Source of the DNA: an uncultured Bacteroidales bacterium
GTDB taxonomy: Bacteria > Bacteroidota > Bacteroidia > Bacteroidales > Bacteroidaceae
Length of the DNA: 64,000 bases
Direction of reading: 5' to 3'
Assembly: GCA_902774335.1 (NCBI GenBank)
Contig: CACYHW010000001.1
Location: forward strand, 86,040-150,039
In this document: piece by piece, positions 1-9,044 of the stretch
Numbering within the stretch: position 1 is the first letter of the stretch
Layout of the letters: each line of letters begins with the position of its first letter
Notes under the pieces: generated by a model
What the model saw: the letters and a program-made list of their open reading frames with translations, nothing else
What the model was told of the DNA's origin: nothing
The model's database searches: none
Program-made: the position numbers and the translations under genes

Positions 1-318
1 CTCGAGCTTAGCCTCGATGTCTTTCTTGTCAACCATGGGCTTCTCACCAACCTCGTAGTGATAGAGCTCGTGGATAATCTCGGCGCGGCGCTTCTCCCAA
101 TCCTTGAACTTCTTGACCTGCTTCTTGCCGTTTGAGAACTCGAACGGGTTAGGCAGGGTCTCCAGAGTCTTGGCCTCATCCACTGACGGATAAGCGGGTT
201 CGGGATAACTTGCTCCTGTAAACTCCTGATCGTAAACAAGAGGAATTGACTTTTGTGCTGTTACAGCTGTCGCAGTCATAACTGCCGCTGCGATAAGGAA
301 GGATTTGATTCTCTTCAT
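1..318 (-). CDS. CE15-like glucuronoyl/acyl esterase, N-terminal part only
   Basis: Only the first 106 codons are in the window; the gene runs off the left edge. The product starts MKRIKSFLIAAAVMTATAVTA, a typical signal peptide, so it is exported. The mature part has a segment around residues 58-90 (LETLPNPFEFSNGKK, then W-EKRRAEI) that resembles the entry region of carbohydrate esterase family 15, where a Pro-rich stretch is followed by W-x-x-RR-x-E-I. The same arrangement is seen in the full-length gene at 32113-33474. The catalytic Ser, acid and His lie outside the window, so activity is inferred from family resemblance only. A -7 box lies upstream. Confidence 0.6.
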   Translation of the reverse strand, partial: MKRIKSFLIAAAVMTATAVTAQKSIPLVYDQEFTGASYPEPAYPSVDEAKTLETLPNPFEFSNGKKQVKKFKDWEKRRAEIIHELYHYEVGEKPMVDKKDIEAKLE

Positions 319-359
319 TTCTTATGGAATAATAGGTTAATGAATCAAGTTAACGAGCC

Positions 360-367
360 CAAATATA
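360..367 (-). promoter_or_regulatory. -7 promoter box for the CE15-like gene
   Basis: On the minus strand this reads TATATTTG, matching the Bacteroidota TAnnTTTG box. It is 41 nt before the start codon at 318. No clear TTTG -33 element is seen. Confidence 0.5.
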
Positions 368-429
368 GGCTTTATATATAATATAACACACCAGACTGTC
401 AGTTAAAGCGTCTAAAAAACGCAAAAAAA

Positions 430-1437
430 TCAAAAGCCGATGCGCATTTTGACTGGAAGGTGGTCCGAATAGCCGCCTTGGTACCGGCGTCCGTTGTAGG
501 TGCGAAAAGGCTTCACACCACCGTACGTATCATCATCCGTCAAAAGGAATGGAGCGTTCAGGACCGATGCCTCAACGAACTCCGTACATCCCAGTCCGTT
601 CAACAGCGAGGCCGATACCACAAACTGGTCATAGGTATCCCACTCGCCCTGATACTTGTAACTGCCCTGCTCCACCGCATCCATCACGGTAACCAGGTTG
701 CGGTCTCCCAGCCCGCTGCCGTTCGCGAACGGGAATGCACCCAGCCCCTGACGCAGAGCGGGAGCGTCGGGCCCGTCGTTAAGGTCGCCCATTATTATCA
801 CGTAGGGCTTGCGGCGCACGCTGAATATGCTGTCCACCGAATGCCGGACCACGCCTGCCGCACACATCCTGAGTTTACTGGTTTCATCGGTACCGCCGTA
901 GCGGCTGGGCCAGTGACAGACATAGACGTCCAGCGTGTCATAACTCTCCAGCAGGCCTGTCACATGCAGTATATCGCGGGTGGCACCGCCTCCCACTTTA
1001 CTCAGGTCCACTCGCAGGCTCTCGCTGTCAATCAGCCGGAAAAAGTTTTTCCTGTAGAGCAGTGCCACATCTATGCCTCGACGGTCGGGCGAATGGGTTA
1101 TGACAAACCTGTATCCGGCCTCACGAAGCGCCGAGCGTGCCGTAAGGTCGGTCAGCACCACATCATTCTCAACCTCGGCCATGCCCACCAGTGCGGGCGC
1201 CGTCTCCTCATCGGCCGCCACAATCACCTTGGATACGGCGTCCAGTTTATCCCAGTAACGCGAGCGCGTCCACCGGTAGTCACCTTGAGGGGTATATGCG
1301 TCATCGTCCTTGAGGGGATCATCCTCAGGATCAAACAGGTTCTCCACATTGCAGAACATCACAGTCATGCCCTGCTGCGACTTTAAAACCAACGGAGTGA
1401 AAACGCAAACAAAAAGAAAGAACAAACGCTTGAACAT
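430..1437 (-). CDS. Secreted endonuclease/exonuclease/phosphatase family protein
   Basis: Predicted member of the DNase I-like (EEP) fold, which hydrolyses phosphodiester or phosphomonoester bonds with a divalent metal; the substrate is unknown. Family landmarks are visible: N-terminal FCNVENLFD (Asn and Glu metal ligands), MAEVEN, IIMGDLND in the middle, and YSDHLPVKM at the C-terminus (catalytic Asp-His). The start chosen is the Met before FKRLFFLFVCVFTPLV, which gives a signal peptide and lies 11 nt after the stop of the upstream lipoprotein gene; an in-frame Met further upstream would overlap that gene by 75 nt and spoil the signal peptide. Likely co-transcribed with the upstream gene. 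Such proteins are common in Bacteroides as extracytoplasmic nucleases. Confidence 0.85.
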   Translation of the reverse strand: MFKRLFFLFVCVFTPLVLKSQQGMTVMFCNVENLFDPEDDPLKDDDAYTPQGDYRWTRSRYWDKLDAVSKVIVAADEETAPALVGMAEVENDVVLTDLTARSALREAGYRFVITHSPDRRGIDVALLYRKNFFRLIDSESLRVDLSKVGGGATRDILHVTGLLESYDTLDVYVCHWPSRYGGTDETSKLRMCAAGVVRHSVDSIFSVRRKPYVIIMGDLNDGPDAPALRQGLGAFPFANGSGLGDRNLVTVMDAVEQGSYKYQGEWDTYDQFVVSASLLNGLGCTEFVEASVLNAPFLLTDDDTYGGVKPFRTYNGRRYQGGYSDHLPVKMRIGF

Positions 1438-1448
1438 ATATAGGCTTT

Positions 1449-2867
1449 TTATGGTACGCACTGATAGCATCCCGCATCGGCCCCGGCGGGAGGTCGGGGT
1501 ACGCCGGCCAGATCCACCGTCCACACGGCCGACAGGTCATCGGCTATGCCGCGTGCCCTTGAAAGGGAATCCAGCGTGAACACCGATGCATATCCCCTTT
1601 CCGTACGGTCGGTAAAGTTCGATGAACCGTATATCCTGGCGTCACGGCGGTCAAACACCACGTTACTGAAACGCGCATCGGTAGTGTCCTGAACCATGAG
1701 CAATGAGTTGCTTACACTATAGGGAACCCTGTCACGGATGGAGTCCTCAACCTGAACAGTGAACGCCGTCTGGTAACGGCCGGTTATTATACAGTTGCGG
1801 AACGTTGCGCCCTCAATGGGAGTAAGTCTGCCGTCGCGGCTGCCGTGCAAAGCCACCGCCTCCCGGCCTGCTTTCCACATGGAGAATCCGGCAATTGTGC
1901 AGAAGGTGAACTCCGCCTTTCCGCCGGCAATATCCACGCACGACAGACCGGCATTGGTAATCTGCGAGTTAGCCACCTTCAGACTGCATGACACAGCCTC
2001 TATTCCGTTGCCGCTCACATTATGTATGACCGATGAAACCACGCTCATCTTGAGCGCCTCCACACCCGAGCTGTCGGCCTTGATGCCCCATGAGCCGCTG
2101 TGAATGTCGCAATACTCAAACCGGTTGTCCACGCTGCTGCTGCGCAGTCTTATGCCACCCCACTGACCGTCCAAAAGGTCATACGGAAGTTTAGGCAGCA
2201 TCAGGTCCAGACGGTCGCCGCGCATCACTATCACGCTGTCGGCGCTGCCACGGGCGACAATCCTGCCGGCCATGTCCAGTACCGCATCCTTATGGAAAAA
2301 GAGCCGCACGCCCGGATCAAGGGTAAGCACCGCGCCCTGAGCAACACATAAACTGTCATAGATGATATACGGCATACGCGCCGTCAGCACAGTATCGCGC
2401 TCCAGCGTCAGACCACGCAGCCTGACCGCATTCTGTCCGCTGGCAGCCAGCCTGACAAACTGAACGTTGCCGCTCTCCAGGATAAAACGTATCGAGTCAA
2501 ACGCCTCAACAAGCCCCGCATTGTCCGAAAACGGTATGTTAGCCGACACAAAGCAGAAGAGGCTGTCGTTTGCCGGAATCTCCAGGCCGGTCAGTACCGA
2601 GCCGCCCTCCCCGTCCATATTCATACGGAAAGAGCTGCCGTCGCCTCCGCCCATCACGGCATCGAACCTGAGGCCCACACTGTTTGGGTTGTAGATCATG
2701 AATCCCTTGGTAGCCGATGCTACGCCCGTAAAGACAGTATCCAGCCGGATGGTATCGGACTCAAAAGAGAGGTTGTACCGGCTGTCGGCGCTGAATGACC
2801 AGTTGTCCGTACATGACCAGAGCGTCATTACGGCAAGCATGATATTCAGTATCCGTACTCTCTTCAT
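1449..2867 (-). CDS. Beta-helix repeat lipoprotein
   Basis: The product (472 aa) begins with a lipoprotein signal ending LWSC, so it should be lipid-anchored outside the cytoplasmic membrane. The central half has irregular short repeats of the right-handed parallel beta-helix type (for example EYCDIHSGSWGIKAD, SSVIHNVSGNGIEAV and NSQITNAGLSCVDIAG), and it ends with a D-LAGVPRP-x-G-x-DAGCYQ motif found at the end of similar Bacteroidales surface proteins. No catalytic residues can be assigned; a polysaccharide-binding or lyase-like role is possible but unproven. It is the first gene of a two-gene unit with the downstream EEP-family gene. Confidence 0.7.
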   Translation of the reverse strand: MKRVRILNIMLAVMTLWSCTDNWSFSADSRYNLSFESDTIRLDTVFTGVASATKGFMIYNPNSVGLRFDAVMGGGDGSSFRMNMDGEGGSVLTGLEIPANDSLFCFVSANIPFSDNAGLVEAFDSIRFILESGNVQFVRLAASGQNAVRLRGLTLERDTVLTARMPYIIYDSLCVAQGAVLTLDPGVRLFFHKDAVLDMAGRIVARGSADSVIVMRGDRLDLMLPKLPYDLLDGQWGGIRLRSSSVDNRFEYCDIHSGSWGIKADSSGVEALKMSVVSSVIHNVSGNGIEAVSCSLKVANSQITNAGLSCVDIAGGKAEFTFCTIAGFSMWKAGREAVALHGSRDGRLTPIEGATFRNCIITGRYQTAFTVQVEDSIRDRVPYSVSNSLLMVQDTTDARFSNVVFDRRDARIYGSSNFTDRTERGYASVFTLDSLSRARGIADDLSAVWTVDLAGVPRPPAGADAGCYQCVP

Positions 2868-2956
2868 ATAGGGTTCATGGAGTTTTGAATCGCTAAGTTA
2901 AAACGTAAATCGCAAATAAAAAGTATCTTCGCACCCGAAAAACCAAAAACGGCACG

Positions 2957-3934
2957 ATGAAAGGCAAGTTACTCAAATTTCTCAAGGACTGGATGCTCGT
3001 AATAGGAATGATCTCCGGAGCCGGAGCCTACCTTATCTACATGCAGATCCCGGCCATACACACCGCAGGCCCCGTTCTTGAGACCATCTGCCGCAAGACA
3101 CAGCCCATACTGCTTTTCCTTATGCTGTTCATCAGCTTCAGCCGCATAGAGCCGCGCCAGCTGCGTCCTCACCGCTGGCATCTGAGCGACCTGCTCATAC
3201 AACTTTCGGCCTTCATCCTTCTGTCCGGAGCGGTCATCTGGGCCATGCACTCCTCAAGTGCCGCCGCAGCGTGGATACTGCGCCACAGGGTGCTGTTTGA
3301 ATCGGCCATGCTCTGTATGATATGTCCCACCGCCACAGCATGCGCCGTCGTGACCGGCAAGCTGGGAGGCGACATGTCGCAGGTGGTCATGTACACCATA
3401 ATCATCAACCTGGCCGTATCGGTGGTTGTCCCGCTGACGGTGCCCATGCTTTACCCGCAGGCCGATATAACCTTCATTGCAGCCTTCAGCCGCATCCTGG
3501 CCAAGGTATTCCCTCTGCTCATACTACCCTGCCTTACGGCTTGGGCAGTCCGATATCTGATGCCGCGTTTCCATAAATGGATAGCCTCAAAGATCAACAT
3601 GAGCTTCTACCTGTGGAGCGTTGCCCTGACCCTGGCCATCCTGATGAGCACCCGCGCCATCATACACAGCAACTGCAGCATCTGGACCCTGACCGGCATA
3701 GCCCTGGTATCCCTGATATGTTGCGCATTCCAGTTCCGGATAGGACGGCGCATAGGCAGCAAAAGTGGCAGCCGCATCGAAGCCAGCCAGGCCTTCGGTC
3801 AGAAGAACACCGTATTCGGCATCTGGATGGGTTACACCTTCTGGAACCCTCTTGTATCGGTTGCAGGCGGCTTTTACACAATCTGGCACAATATCCACAA
3901 CACACGCCAGTTGTACAAACACAACAAACAATAA
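2957..3934 (+). CDS. Bile acid:sodium symporter (BASS) family transporter
   Basis: A 325-aa integral membrane protein with about nine or ten hydrophobic segments and almost no soluble domain. The pattern, including the MICPTATACAVVTGKLGGD stretch in the middle and the polar-hydrophobic alternation FGQKNTVFGIWMGYTF near the C-terminus, is that of the SBF/BASS family, which couples Na+ to uptake of organic anions. The true substrate cannot be read from sequence. It is monocistronic: it is divergent from the lipoprotein gene upstream, and a promoter-like TATCTTCG (2924-2931, a one-base variant of TAnnTTTG) precedes it. Its stop codon merges with the start of an AATTGAG repeat tract. Confidence 0.75.
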   Translation: MKGKLLKFLKDWMLVIGMISGAGAYLIYMQIPAIHTAGPVLETICRKTQPILLFLMLFISFSRIEPRQLRPHRWHLSDLLIQLSAFILLSGAVIWAMHSSSAAAAWILRHRVLFESAMLCMICPTATACAVVTGKLGGDMSQVVMYTIIINLAVSVVVPLTVPMLYPQADITFIAAFSRILAKVFPLLILPCLTAWAVRYLMPRFHKWIASKINMSFYLWSVALTLAILMSTRAIIHSNCSIWTLTGIALVSLICCAFQFRIGRRIGSKSGSRIEASQAFGQKNTVFGIWMGYTFWNPLVSVAGGFYTIWHNIHNTRQLYKHNKQ

Positions 3935-4084
3935 TTGAGAATTGAAAATTGAGAATTGAGAATTGTAAAAAAGCGTTCGGTCGAATGCCTTTTTATTGTC
4001 GCGGGTTATTACGCAGGTTCTACGTTTCAATTCTCAATTCTCAATTCCAAATTCTCAATTCTCAATTCTCAATTCTCAATTCTC
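3933..4084. repeat. AATTGAG tandem repeat with inverted copy
   Basis: The left block (3933-3965) is aattgag-type heptamers directly at the stop codon of the upstream gene; the right block (4028-4084) is the inverted form, aattctc repeated about seven times. Together they could fold into a long hairpin around a 62-nt unique centre. Members of the same family occur at 21201, 22503, 34476, 49895, 52361 and 55556. Confidence 0.85.
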
Positions 4085-4089
4085 TTCCA

Positions 4090-4097
4090 TATCTTTG
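4090..4097 (+). promoter_or_regulatory. -7 promoter box directly before tilS
   Basis: TATCTTTG ends five nucleotides before the tilS ATG. A transcript started the usual distance downstream would begin at or next to the start codon, suggesting a leaderless mRNA. Confidence 0.6.
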
Positions 4098-4102
4098 CAA
4101 CT

Positions 4103-5431
4103 ATGGATAGTGGTTTCTTAGACAGAATCAGCGACTTCATCGCCGCCAATAACCTTCTCACCCCGGGAGCCAAAGTTGTGGCCGGCGTAAGCGGAGGTGC
4201 CGACAGCACCGCCCTGCTCGTCATTCTGACCCGTCTGGGTTACCACGTCCATGCCGTTCACTGCAACTTCCACCTGCGCGGTGCCGAGAGCGACCGCGAC
4301 CAGCAGTTCGTTACTGATCTGTGCGCCAAGCTCGGAGTGGAGCTGGAGGTCTGCAATTACGATACGGAGTCATATGCCCGCCAGCACGGCATCTCCATCG
4401 AGATGGCCGCACGAGACCTGCGTTATGCCGATTTCAACCGCATCATGCAGGAGCAGGGAGCAAGCGCAATATGTATTGCCCACCATCGTGACGACTCAGT
4501 CGAAACCGTGCTTCTGAACCTTATCCGCGGCACCGGACTTCGCGGCCTTACCGGCATCAAGCCCGTAAACGGCAATATCATCCGCCCGCTGCTGTGCGTT
4601 TCCAGAGCTCAGATTGAGCAGTGGTTATCGGAAATCGGCCAGCCGTACGTGACCGACAGCACCAACCTGGAGACCGATTACACCCGCAACAAGATCCGTA
4701 ACCAGCTGCTTCCGCTTATGCGCACCGTCAACCCCGATGTCGACAACGCCATAAGCACTACGGCGCAGCATCTGCAGCAGGCATATACCGTCTACAATGA
4801 TGCTCTTGACAAGGCACGTGCACAGGTTCTGAACGGTAGTACCATCAGCATTCCGGAGCTCAAAAGGCTCCCCTCCCCGCAGGCGTTCCTGTTTGAGTTG
4901 CTCTCACCGTTGGGATTCAACAGCGCACAGATAAATGATGTATGGGCTTCAGTTGATTCTCAGCCCGGAACCAGGTTCCTGTCGGCCACGCATCAGATTA
5001 TCAAGGACCGTGACAATTTTACCATATCACCGGTATCGGAGGTTGACTCAACCTATATGACCGTGAGCCTTACCCCCGGAACGGCAGTCACCCTGCCCGA
5101 CGGTCGCCGCCTCAGGGTAAGCAGTGCACCTGCCGGCACCCCCATTTCACATGACCCCTCTATAGCCACTTTTGATGCTGCACAACTGACTGATAGCACC
5201 GTCACCATCCGCCGCTGGCATGAAGGCGACCGGTTCGTTCCTTTCGGCATGAAAGGCAGCAAACTGGTCAGCGACTTGCTGACCGATTGCAAGGTAAGTC
5301 CCGCCTGCCGTGAAAACCAGCTTGTTGCAACTATGGGCAATGACATCATCTGGGTGTTGGGCATTCGCAGCAGCAACCGCCACCGCGTCTCATCACGTAC
5401 CGCCACACAACTTATCCTCACACTTGCCTAA
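4103..5431 (+). CDS. tilS: tRNA(Ile)-lysidine synthase
   Basis: TilS attaches lysine to C34 of tRNA-Ile2 (anticodon CAU) in the cytoplasm using ATP, converting its specificity from AUG to AUA. The N-terminal PP-loop ATP pyrophosphatase signature SGGADS is at residues 30-35, followed by [39 protein letters not shown] and [11 protein letters not shown], all typical of TilS; the C-terminal TilS domain includes [23 protein letters not shown]. The 442-aa length is normal. The start was set at MDSGFLDR because the in-frame codons upstream lie inside the AATTCTC repeat tract. A bidirectional terminator follows. Confidence 0.95.
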   Translation: [442 protein letters not shown]

Positions 5432-5442
5432 GGCATAAAAAA

Positions 5443-5479
5443 GCTTCCGTAACACTGAATCAGTCAGCATTACGGAAGC
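5443..5479. terminator. Bidirectional terminator between tilS and GH3 gene
   Basis: Ten-bp perfect stem gcttccgtaa / ttacggaagc with a 17-nt loop. On the minus strand it is followed directly by a T-run, so it is an intrinsic terminator for the GH3 gene; on the plus strand gttttatt follows after a few bases. Confidence 0.8.
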
Positions 5480-5510
5480 CGGAAGTGTTTTATTAATAAA
5501 GAATCACTTA

Positions 5511-7739
5511 TCAGATTGTGACGGTGGTCTTGAGGCGGATATCATCCGATGCACCGCCCAGCATGAGCTCAATCTCACCCTTCTCCAGTGTCCAGCCGTC
5601 GGTAGTCTTGGACTCGTCCCAGTAACGCAGTTCCTGAACAGGAATCTCCAGTGTCACGGTCTTGGTCTCGCCGGCATTCAGAGTTACGCGCTTGAATGCC
5701 TTGAGCTCCTTGTAGGGACGCTCCACCTTTGAATCCTTGTAGTGAACATAGAGCTGAGCAACCTCATCGGCCTCCATATCGCCCTGGTTCTGGAGCTTGA
5801 ATGTAACCTTGATTACATCCTTGGCACCATACTTGCTCTTGTTGGTCTTGATATCTGAGTAACCGAAGTCAACATATGACAGACCGTGACCGAATGCGTA
5901 CATCACAGGTTTCTCCTTAGTGTCAAACCAGCGATAGCCCACCAGCAGTTTCTCGGTGTAGAGTGCATCGGGAACAGCATTTGAACGGCGTGCATTTGCG
6001 TTTCCGCCAAGATCCTGACGGTACATGTTGGTAAACAGGTCACCCTCGGCCGATGCTCTCTGCGGGAAGTTGCCCATAGCATACGCAGGTGAATCCTCCA
6101 GCTTGATGGGGAATGTGAACGGCAGCTTGCCGGAAGGAGCGATCTTTCCGAACAGAACATCGGCCAGGGCGTTTCCGCCCTCCAGACCGTTCCACCATCC
6201 CTGAATGATAGCGGGGCTGTACTTCTCCAGTTTCTGCAGGTCACAGGGACCGCCGCTTATGATCACGCTTACTATGTTGGGGTTGACAGCAGAAATTGCT
6301 GCTATAAGTTCCTCCTGACCAAGTGTCAACTTGATGTCTGAACGGTCGCTGCCCTCAGACTCGATGCTCTTGCTGGTACCGCCTACAAATATTACAAGGT
6401 CTGCCTCCTTTGCGGCCTTGATAGCCTCAATCAGCAGATCGGTGTTGATAGACGGAGTAGCGGCAGGTCTGCCCCAGCCACCAGCCTGCGGCAGAGCATA
6501 ACCCTCGTTAAAGGTAACCTGAACACCGTTTCCGGCATGGTTCTGAATACCCATGAGCGGGGTAATCTCATAAGGAGCCTTTACACCGGCACCTACACCA
6601 CCGTTTGCAGTGATGGCAACGGCGTTATGACCTATAACGGCAATCTTCTTAACATCCTTCTTTATAGGCAGCAGTCCGCCCTCGTTCTTGAGCAGTACCA
6701 CGGCTTTCTTTGCGACCTCGTAGGCAATCTTCTGCTGCTCAGGCAGACTGGTCTTACCCTGGTTTGCCACATTATCGGGAATGGCCTCAATGGCAAAACG
6801 TACACGCAGCAGCTCGCGAACCTTGGCATCGACCACACTCTCAGGCACCTTACCGGCTCTTACAGAGTCAATCAGCGGCTGACCCAGATAGTTGCTTCCT
6901 GTCATCTGGACATTCAGTCCGTGCAGTGCGGCACCCATAGTTGAGTGTGTACCGCCCCAGTCCGATACGGTAAAGCCCTTGAATCCCCACTCCTTACGCA
7001 GAATCTCGTTGAGCAGGTGCTCGTTCTCAGAGCAATAGTCACCGTTCACCTTATTATATGCGGGCATCACAACCATGGCGCCGCCCTCCTTTACTGCAGC
7101 CTCAAAAGGCTTCAGGTAGAGCTCACGGATGGTACGCTCATCGGCAACGACATTCACGCTACCGCGGTTGGTCTCCTGGTTGTTCAGTGCAAAGTGCTTG
7201 ATGCAGACAGCGGTACCGGCATCCTGAGAGCCCTTGGTGTAACCTACTGCAAGAGCGGCTGCAAGCATGGGATCCTCGGACAGATACTCATAGGTACGGC
7301 CGCCCACAGGCAGACGCTGAATGTTGATGGCGGGGCCCAGGATCACATCCTTGCCGCGAAGTCTGCCCTCAACACCCATTCCGTGACCGTAGTCATAGGC
7401 CAGTTCCGGCGACCATGTGGCTGCCAGAGCCGAACCGGTGGGGAAATATGTAGCGGAGTCATTGGTCCAACCCAGCGGACGGAAACCGTCGCCCAGCTCC
7501 TCACGGATGCCAAAGGGACCATCGGCATACTTAATATCCTGAATACCAAGTCTTGGAACACCCTCTGATGACATGATGGTCTTGCTGTGAAGCATCTCCA
7601 CCTTCTCCTCCAGGGTCATCTGCTTGATAATCTGGTCAATCTTCTTGTCATTCACTGTCAGCTTAGACTGCAACTTGCTCTGAGCTGATACTGATACGGC
7701 AGCTGCCAGTATCATCACGATAGATAATAATCTCTTCAT
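5511..7739 (-). CDS. Glycoside hydrolase family 3 beta-glucosidase-type enzyme
   Basis: Retaining beta-glycosidase (742 aa) removing terminal beta-linked sugars from oligosaccharides. A Sec signal peptide (MKRLLSIVMILAAAVSVSA, then Q) predicts a periplasmic location. Order of domains: GH3 N-terminal TIM barrel with KHFALNNQETNR and the nucleophile motif GFTVSDW (Asp260), GH3 C-terminal sandwich (from about 345, VVLLKNEGGLLPI), and a fibronectin-III-like C-terminal domain (from about 650, ending in RLKTTVTI). Length and domain order match BglX-type enzymes; the exact linkage specificity is not deducible. Single gene with its own promoter and terminator. Confidence 0.9.
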   Translation of the reverse strand: MKRLLSIVMILAAAVSVSAQSKLQSKLTVNDKKIDQIIKQMTLEEKVEMLHSKTIMSSEGVPRLGIQDIKYADGPFGIREELGDGFRPLGWTNDSATYFPTGSALAATWSPELAYDYGHGMGVEGRLRGKDVILGPAINIQRLPVGGRTYEYLSEDPMLAAALAVGYTKGSQDAGTAVCIKHFALNNQETNRGSVNVVADERTIRELYLKPFEAAVKEGGAMVVMPAYNKVNGDYCSENEHLLNEILRKEWGFKGFTVSDWGGTHSTMGAALHGLNVQMTGSNYLGQPLIDSVRAGKVPESVVDAKVRELLRVRFAIEAIPDNVANQGKTSLPEQQKIAYEVAKKAVVLLKNEGGLLPIKKDVKKIAVIGHNAVAITANGGVGAGVKAPYEITPLMGIQNHAGNGVQVTFNEGYALPQAGGWGRPAATPSINTDLLIEAIKAAKEADLVIFVGGTSKSIESEGSDRSDIKLTLGQEELIAAISAVNPNIVSVIISGGPCDLQKLEKYSPAIIQGWWNGLEGGNALADVLFGKIAPSGKLPFTFPIKLEDSPAYAMGNFPQRASAEGDLFTNMYRQDLGGNANARRSNAVPDALYTEKLLVGYRWFDTKEKPVMYAFGHGLSYVDFGYSDIKTNKSKYGAKDVIKVTFKLQNQGDMEADEVAQLYVHYKDSKVERPYKELKAFKRVTLNAGETKTVTLEIPVQELRYWDESKTTDGWTLEKGEIELMLGGASDDIRLKTTVTI

Positions 7740-7794
7740 ATATTTAATTGGTAATAATTTGATTCTAAGCGTTAATAACCTGACTTACGTTCTG

Positions 7795-7802
7795 CAAATG
7801 TA
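7795..7802 (-). promoter_or_regulatory. -7 promoter box for the GH3 gene
   Basis: Minus strand TACATTTG, 55 nt before the GH3 start codon. Confidence 0.55.
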
Positions 7803-7872
7803 AAGGATTTAAAATCCAATCCAATATCTTATCTGTTTAAATAATGTCCTCATTGTTCAAAAATGCGACAAA

Positions 7873-7994
7873 GGTGACAAAGGGGACGGTTCCGTTTGGC
7901 ATGCACAAAAAGAATCCCATCTGAGCAACAGAATGCTACAGATGGGATTTCTATCTTAAGAGGCGTGCCAAACGGAACCGTCCCCTTTGTCACC
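7873..7994. repeat. GGGGACGG palindrome, composite copy with nested hairpin
   Basis: Two 32-bp arms (7873-7904 and 7963-7994, one mismatch) built on ggtgacaaaggggacggtt. The spacer contains a second perfect 11-bp hairpin, aatcccatctg (7913-7923) with cagatgggatt (7939-7949). It lies just 3' of the GGGtGRT gene and upstream of the GH3 promoter. Same family as 11173, 24994, 29541, 42193 and, more distantly, 46594. Confidence 0.9.
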
Positions 7995-8003
7995 TCTGTC
8001 GTG

Positions 8004-9032
8004 TCACTTCTTTGCAGCAAGAGCCTGAGCTACGTCAACGGCGCAAGCTACTGAGCAACCTACCATCGGGTTGTTACCGATGCCAAGGAAGCCCATCATC
8101 TCAACGTGTGCGGGAACTGATGAAGAACCTGCAAACTGAGCATCTGAGTGCATACGACCCATGGTGTCGGTCATACCGTATGAAGCGGGACCTGCGGCCA
8201 TGTTATCGGGATGCAGGGTACGGCCTGTACCACCACCTGATGCTACTGAGAAGTAAGGCTTACCGGCCAGAACACGTTCCTTCTTGTAAGTACCTGCTAC
8301 GGGGTGCTGGAAACGTGTGGGGTTGGTTGAGTTACCTGTGATAGATACGTCAACACCCTCCTTCCACATGATGGCTACGCCCTCACGAACGTCGTCGGCG
8401 CCATAGCACTTAACCTTAGCACGGGGACCGTCGCTGTAAGGAATGGTCTTAACGACCTTGAGCTTACCGGTATAGTAGTCAAACTTAGTCTGAACATATG
8501 TGAAACCGTTGATACGGCTGATGATCTGTGCGGCATCCTTGCCCAGACCGTTCAGGATAACGCGCAGGGGCTGCTTGCGAACCTTATCGGCCTTAGCGGC
8601 AATCTTGATGGCACCCTCGGCGGCAGCGAAACTCTCGTGACCGGCCAGGAATGCAAAGCACTGTGTCTTCTCAGAGAGCAGACGGGCAGCCAGGTTACCG
8701 TGGCCGAGACCTACCTTACGGTCATCAGCAACAGAACCGGGGATGCAGAAGCTCTGCAGACCGATACCGATGTTCTCGGCAGCCTTGACAGCGCTCTTGT
8801 CACCAGTCTTCTCACCCTCCTTGAGAGCAATGGCGCAACCTACAACGTAAGCCCACTTGGCGTTCTCAAAGCAGATAGGCTGAGTCTCCTCACAAGCCTT
8901 GTAAGGATCGATGCCGTAGCTGTCACAAATCTTGTTAGCCTCTTCGATTGAGGAGATTCCATGCTCGTTAAGAGCAGCGAGGATCTGCTTCATGCGGCGA
9001 TCCTGTGATTCGAACTTAACTTCTCTAATCAT
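8004..9032 (-). CDS. GGGtGRT family protein
   Basis: Member of a conserved family of unknown function named after its glycine-rich motif, here SGGGTGRTLHPDN near residue 275 of 342. Other marked features are a Cys-rich C-terminus (MVGCSVACAVDVAQ) and a Gly-His motif region FLAGHESFAAAEGAIKIAA. No signal peptide or membrane segment, so cytoplasmic. It follows the NifU-like scaffold gene with a 12-nt gap, so the two are surely co-transcribed; the pairing suggests a role tied to Fe-S or sulfur metabolism, but this is inference from context. Catalytic activity is not known to me. Confidence 0.85.
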   Translation of the reverse strand: MIREVKFESQDRRMKQILAALNEHGISSIEEANKICDSYGIDPYKACEETQPICFENAKWAYVVGCAIALKEGEKTGDKSAVKAAENIGIGLQSFCIPGSVADDRKVGLGHGNLAARLLSEKTQCFAFLAGHESFAAAEGAIKIAAKADKVRKQPLRVILNGLGKDAAQIISRINGFTYVQTKFDYYTGKLKVVKTIPYSDGPRAKVKCYGADDVREGVAIMWKEGVDVSITGNSTNPTRFQHPVAGTYKKERVLAGKPYFSVASGGGTGRTLHPDNMAAGPASYGMTDTMGRMHSDAQFAGSSSVPAHVEMMGFLGIGNNPMVGCSVACAVDVAQALAAKK

Positions 9033-9044
9033 AGTTGTATCTCC

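Noticed and set aside
460-1386. 308-codon plus-strand frame opposite the EEP-family gene
   Set aside because: No motifs; the minus-strand gene has conserved catalytic segments and a signal peptide.
3933-4084. Tandem AATTGAG/AATTCTC units as a CRISPR array
   Set aside because: Units are 7 bp without unique spacers of regular size, no cas genes are nearby, and the tracts occur at many gene ends.
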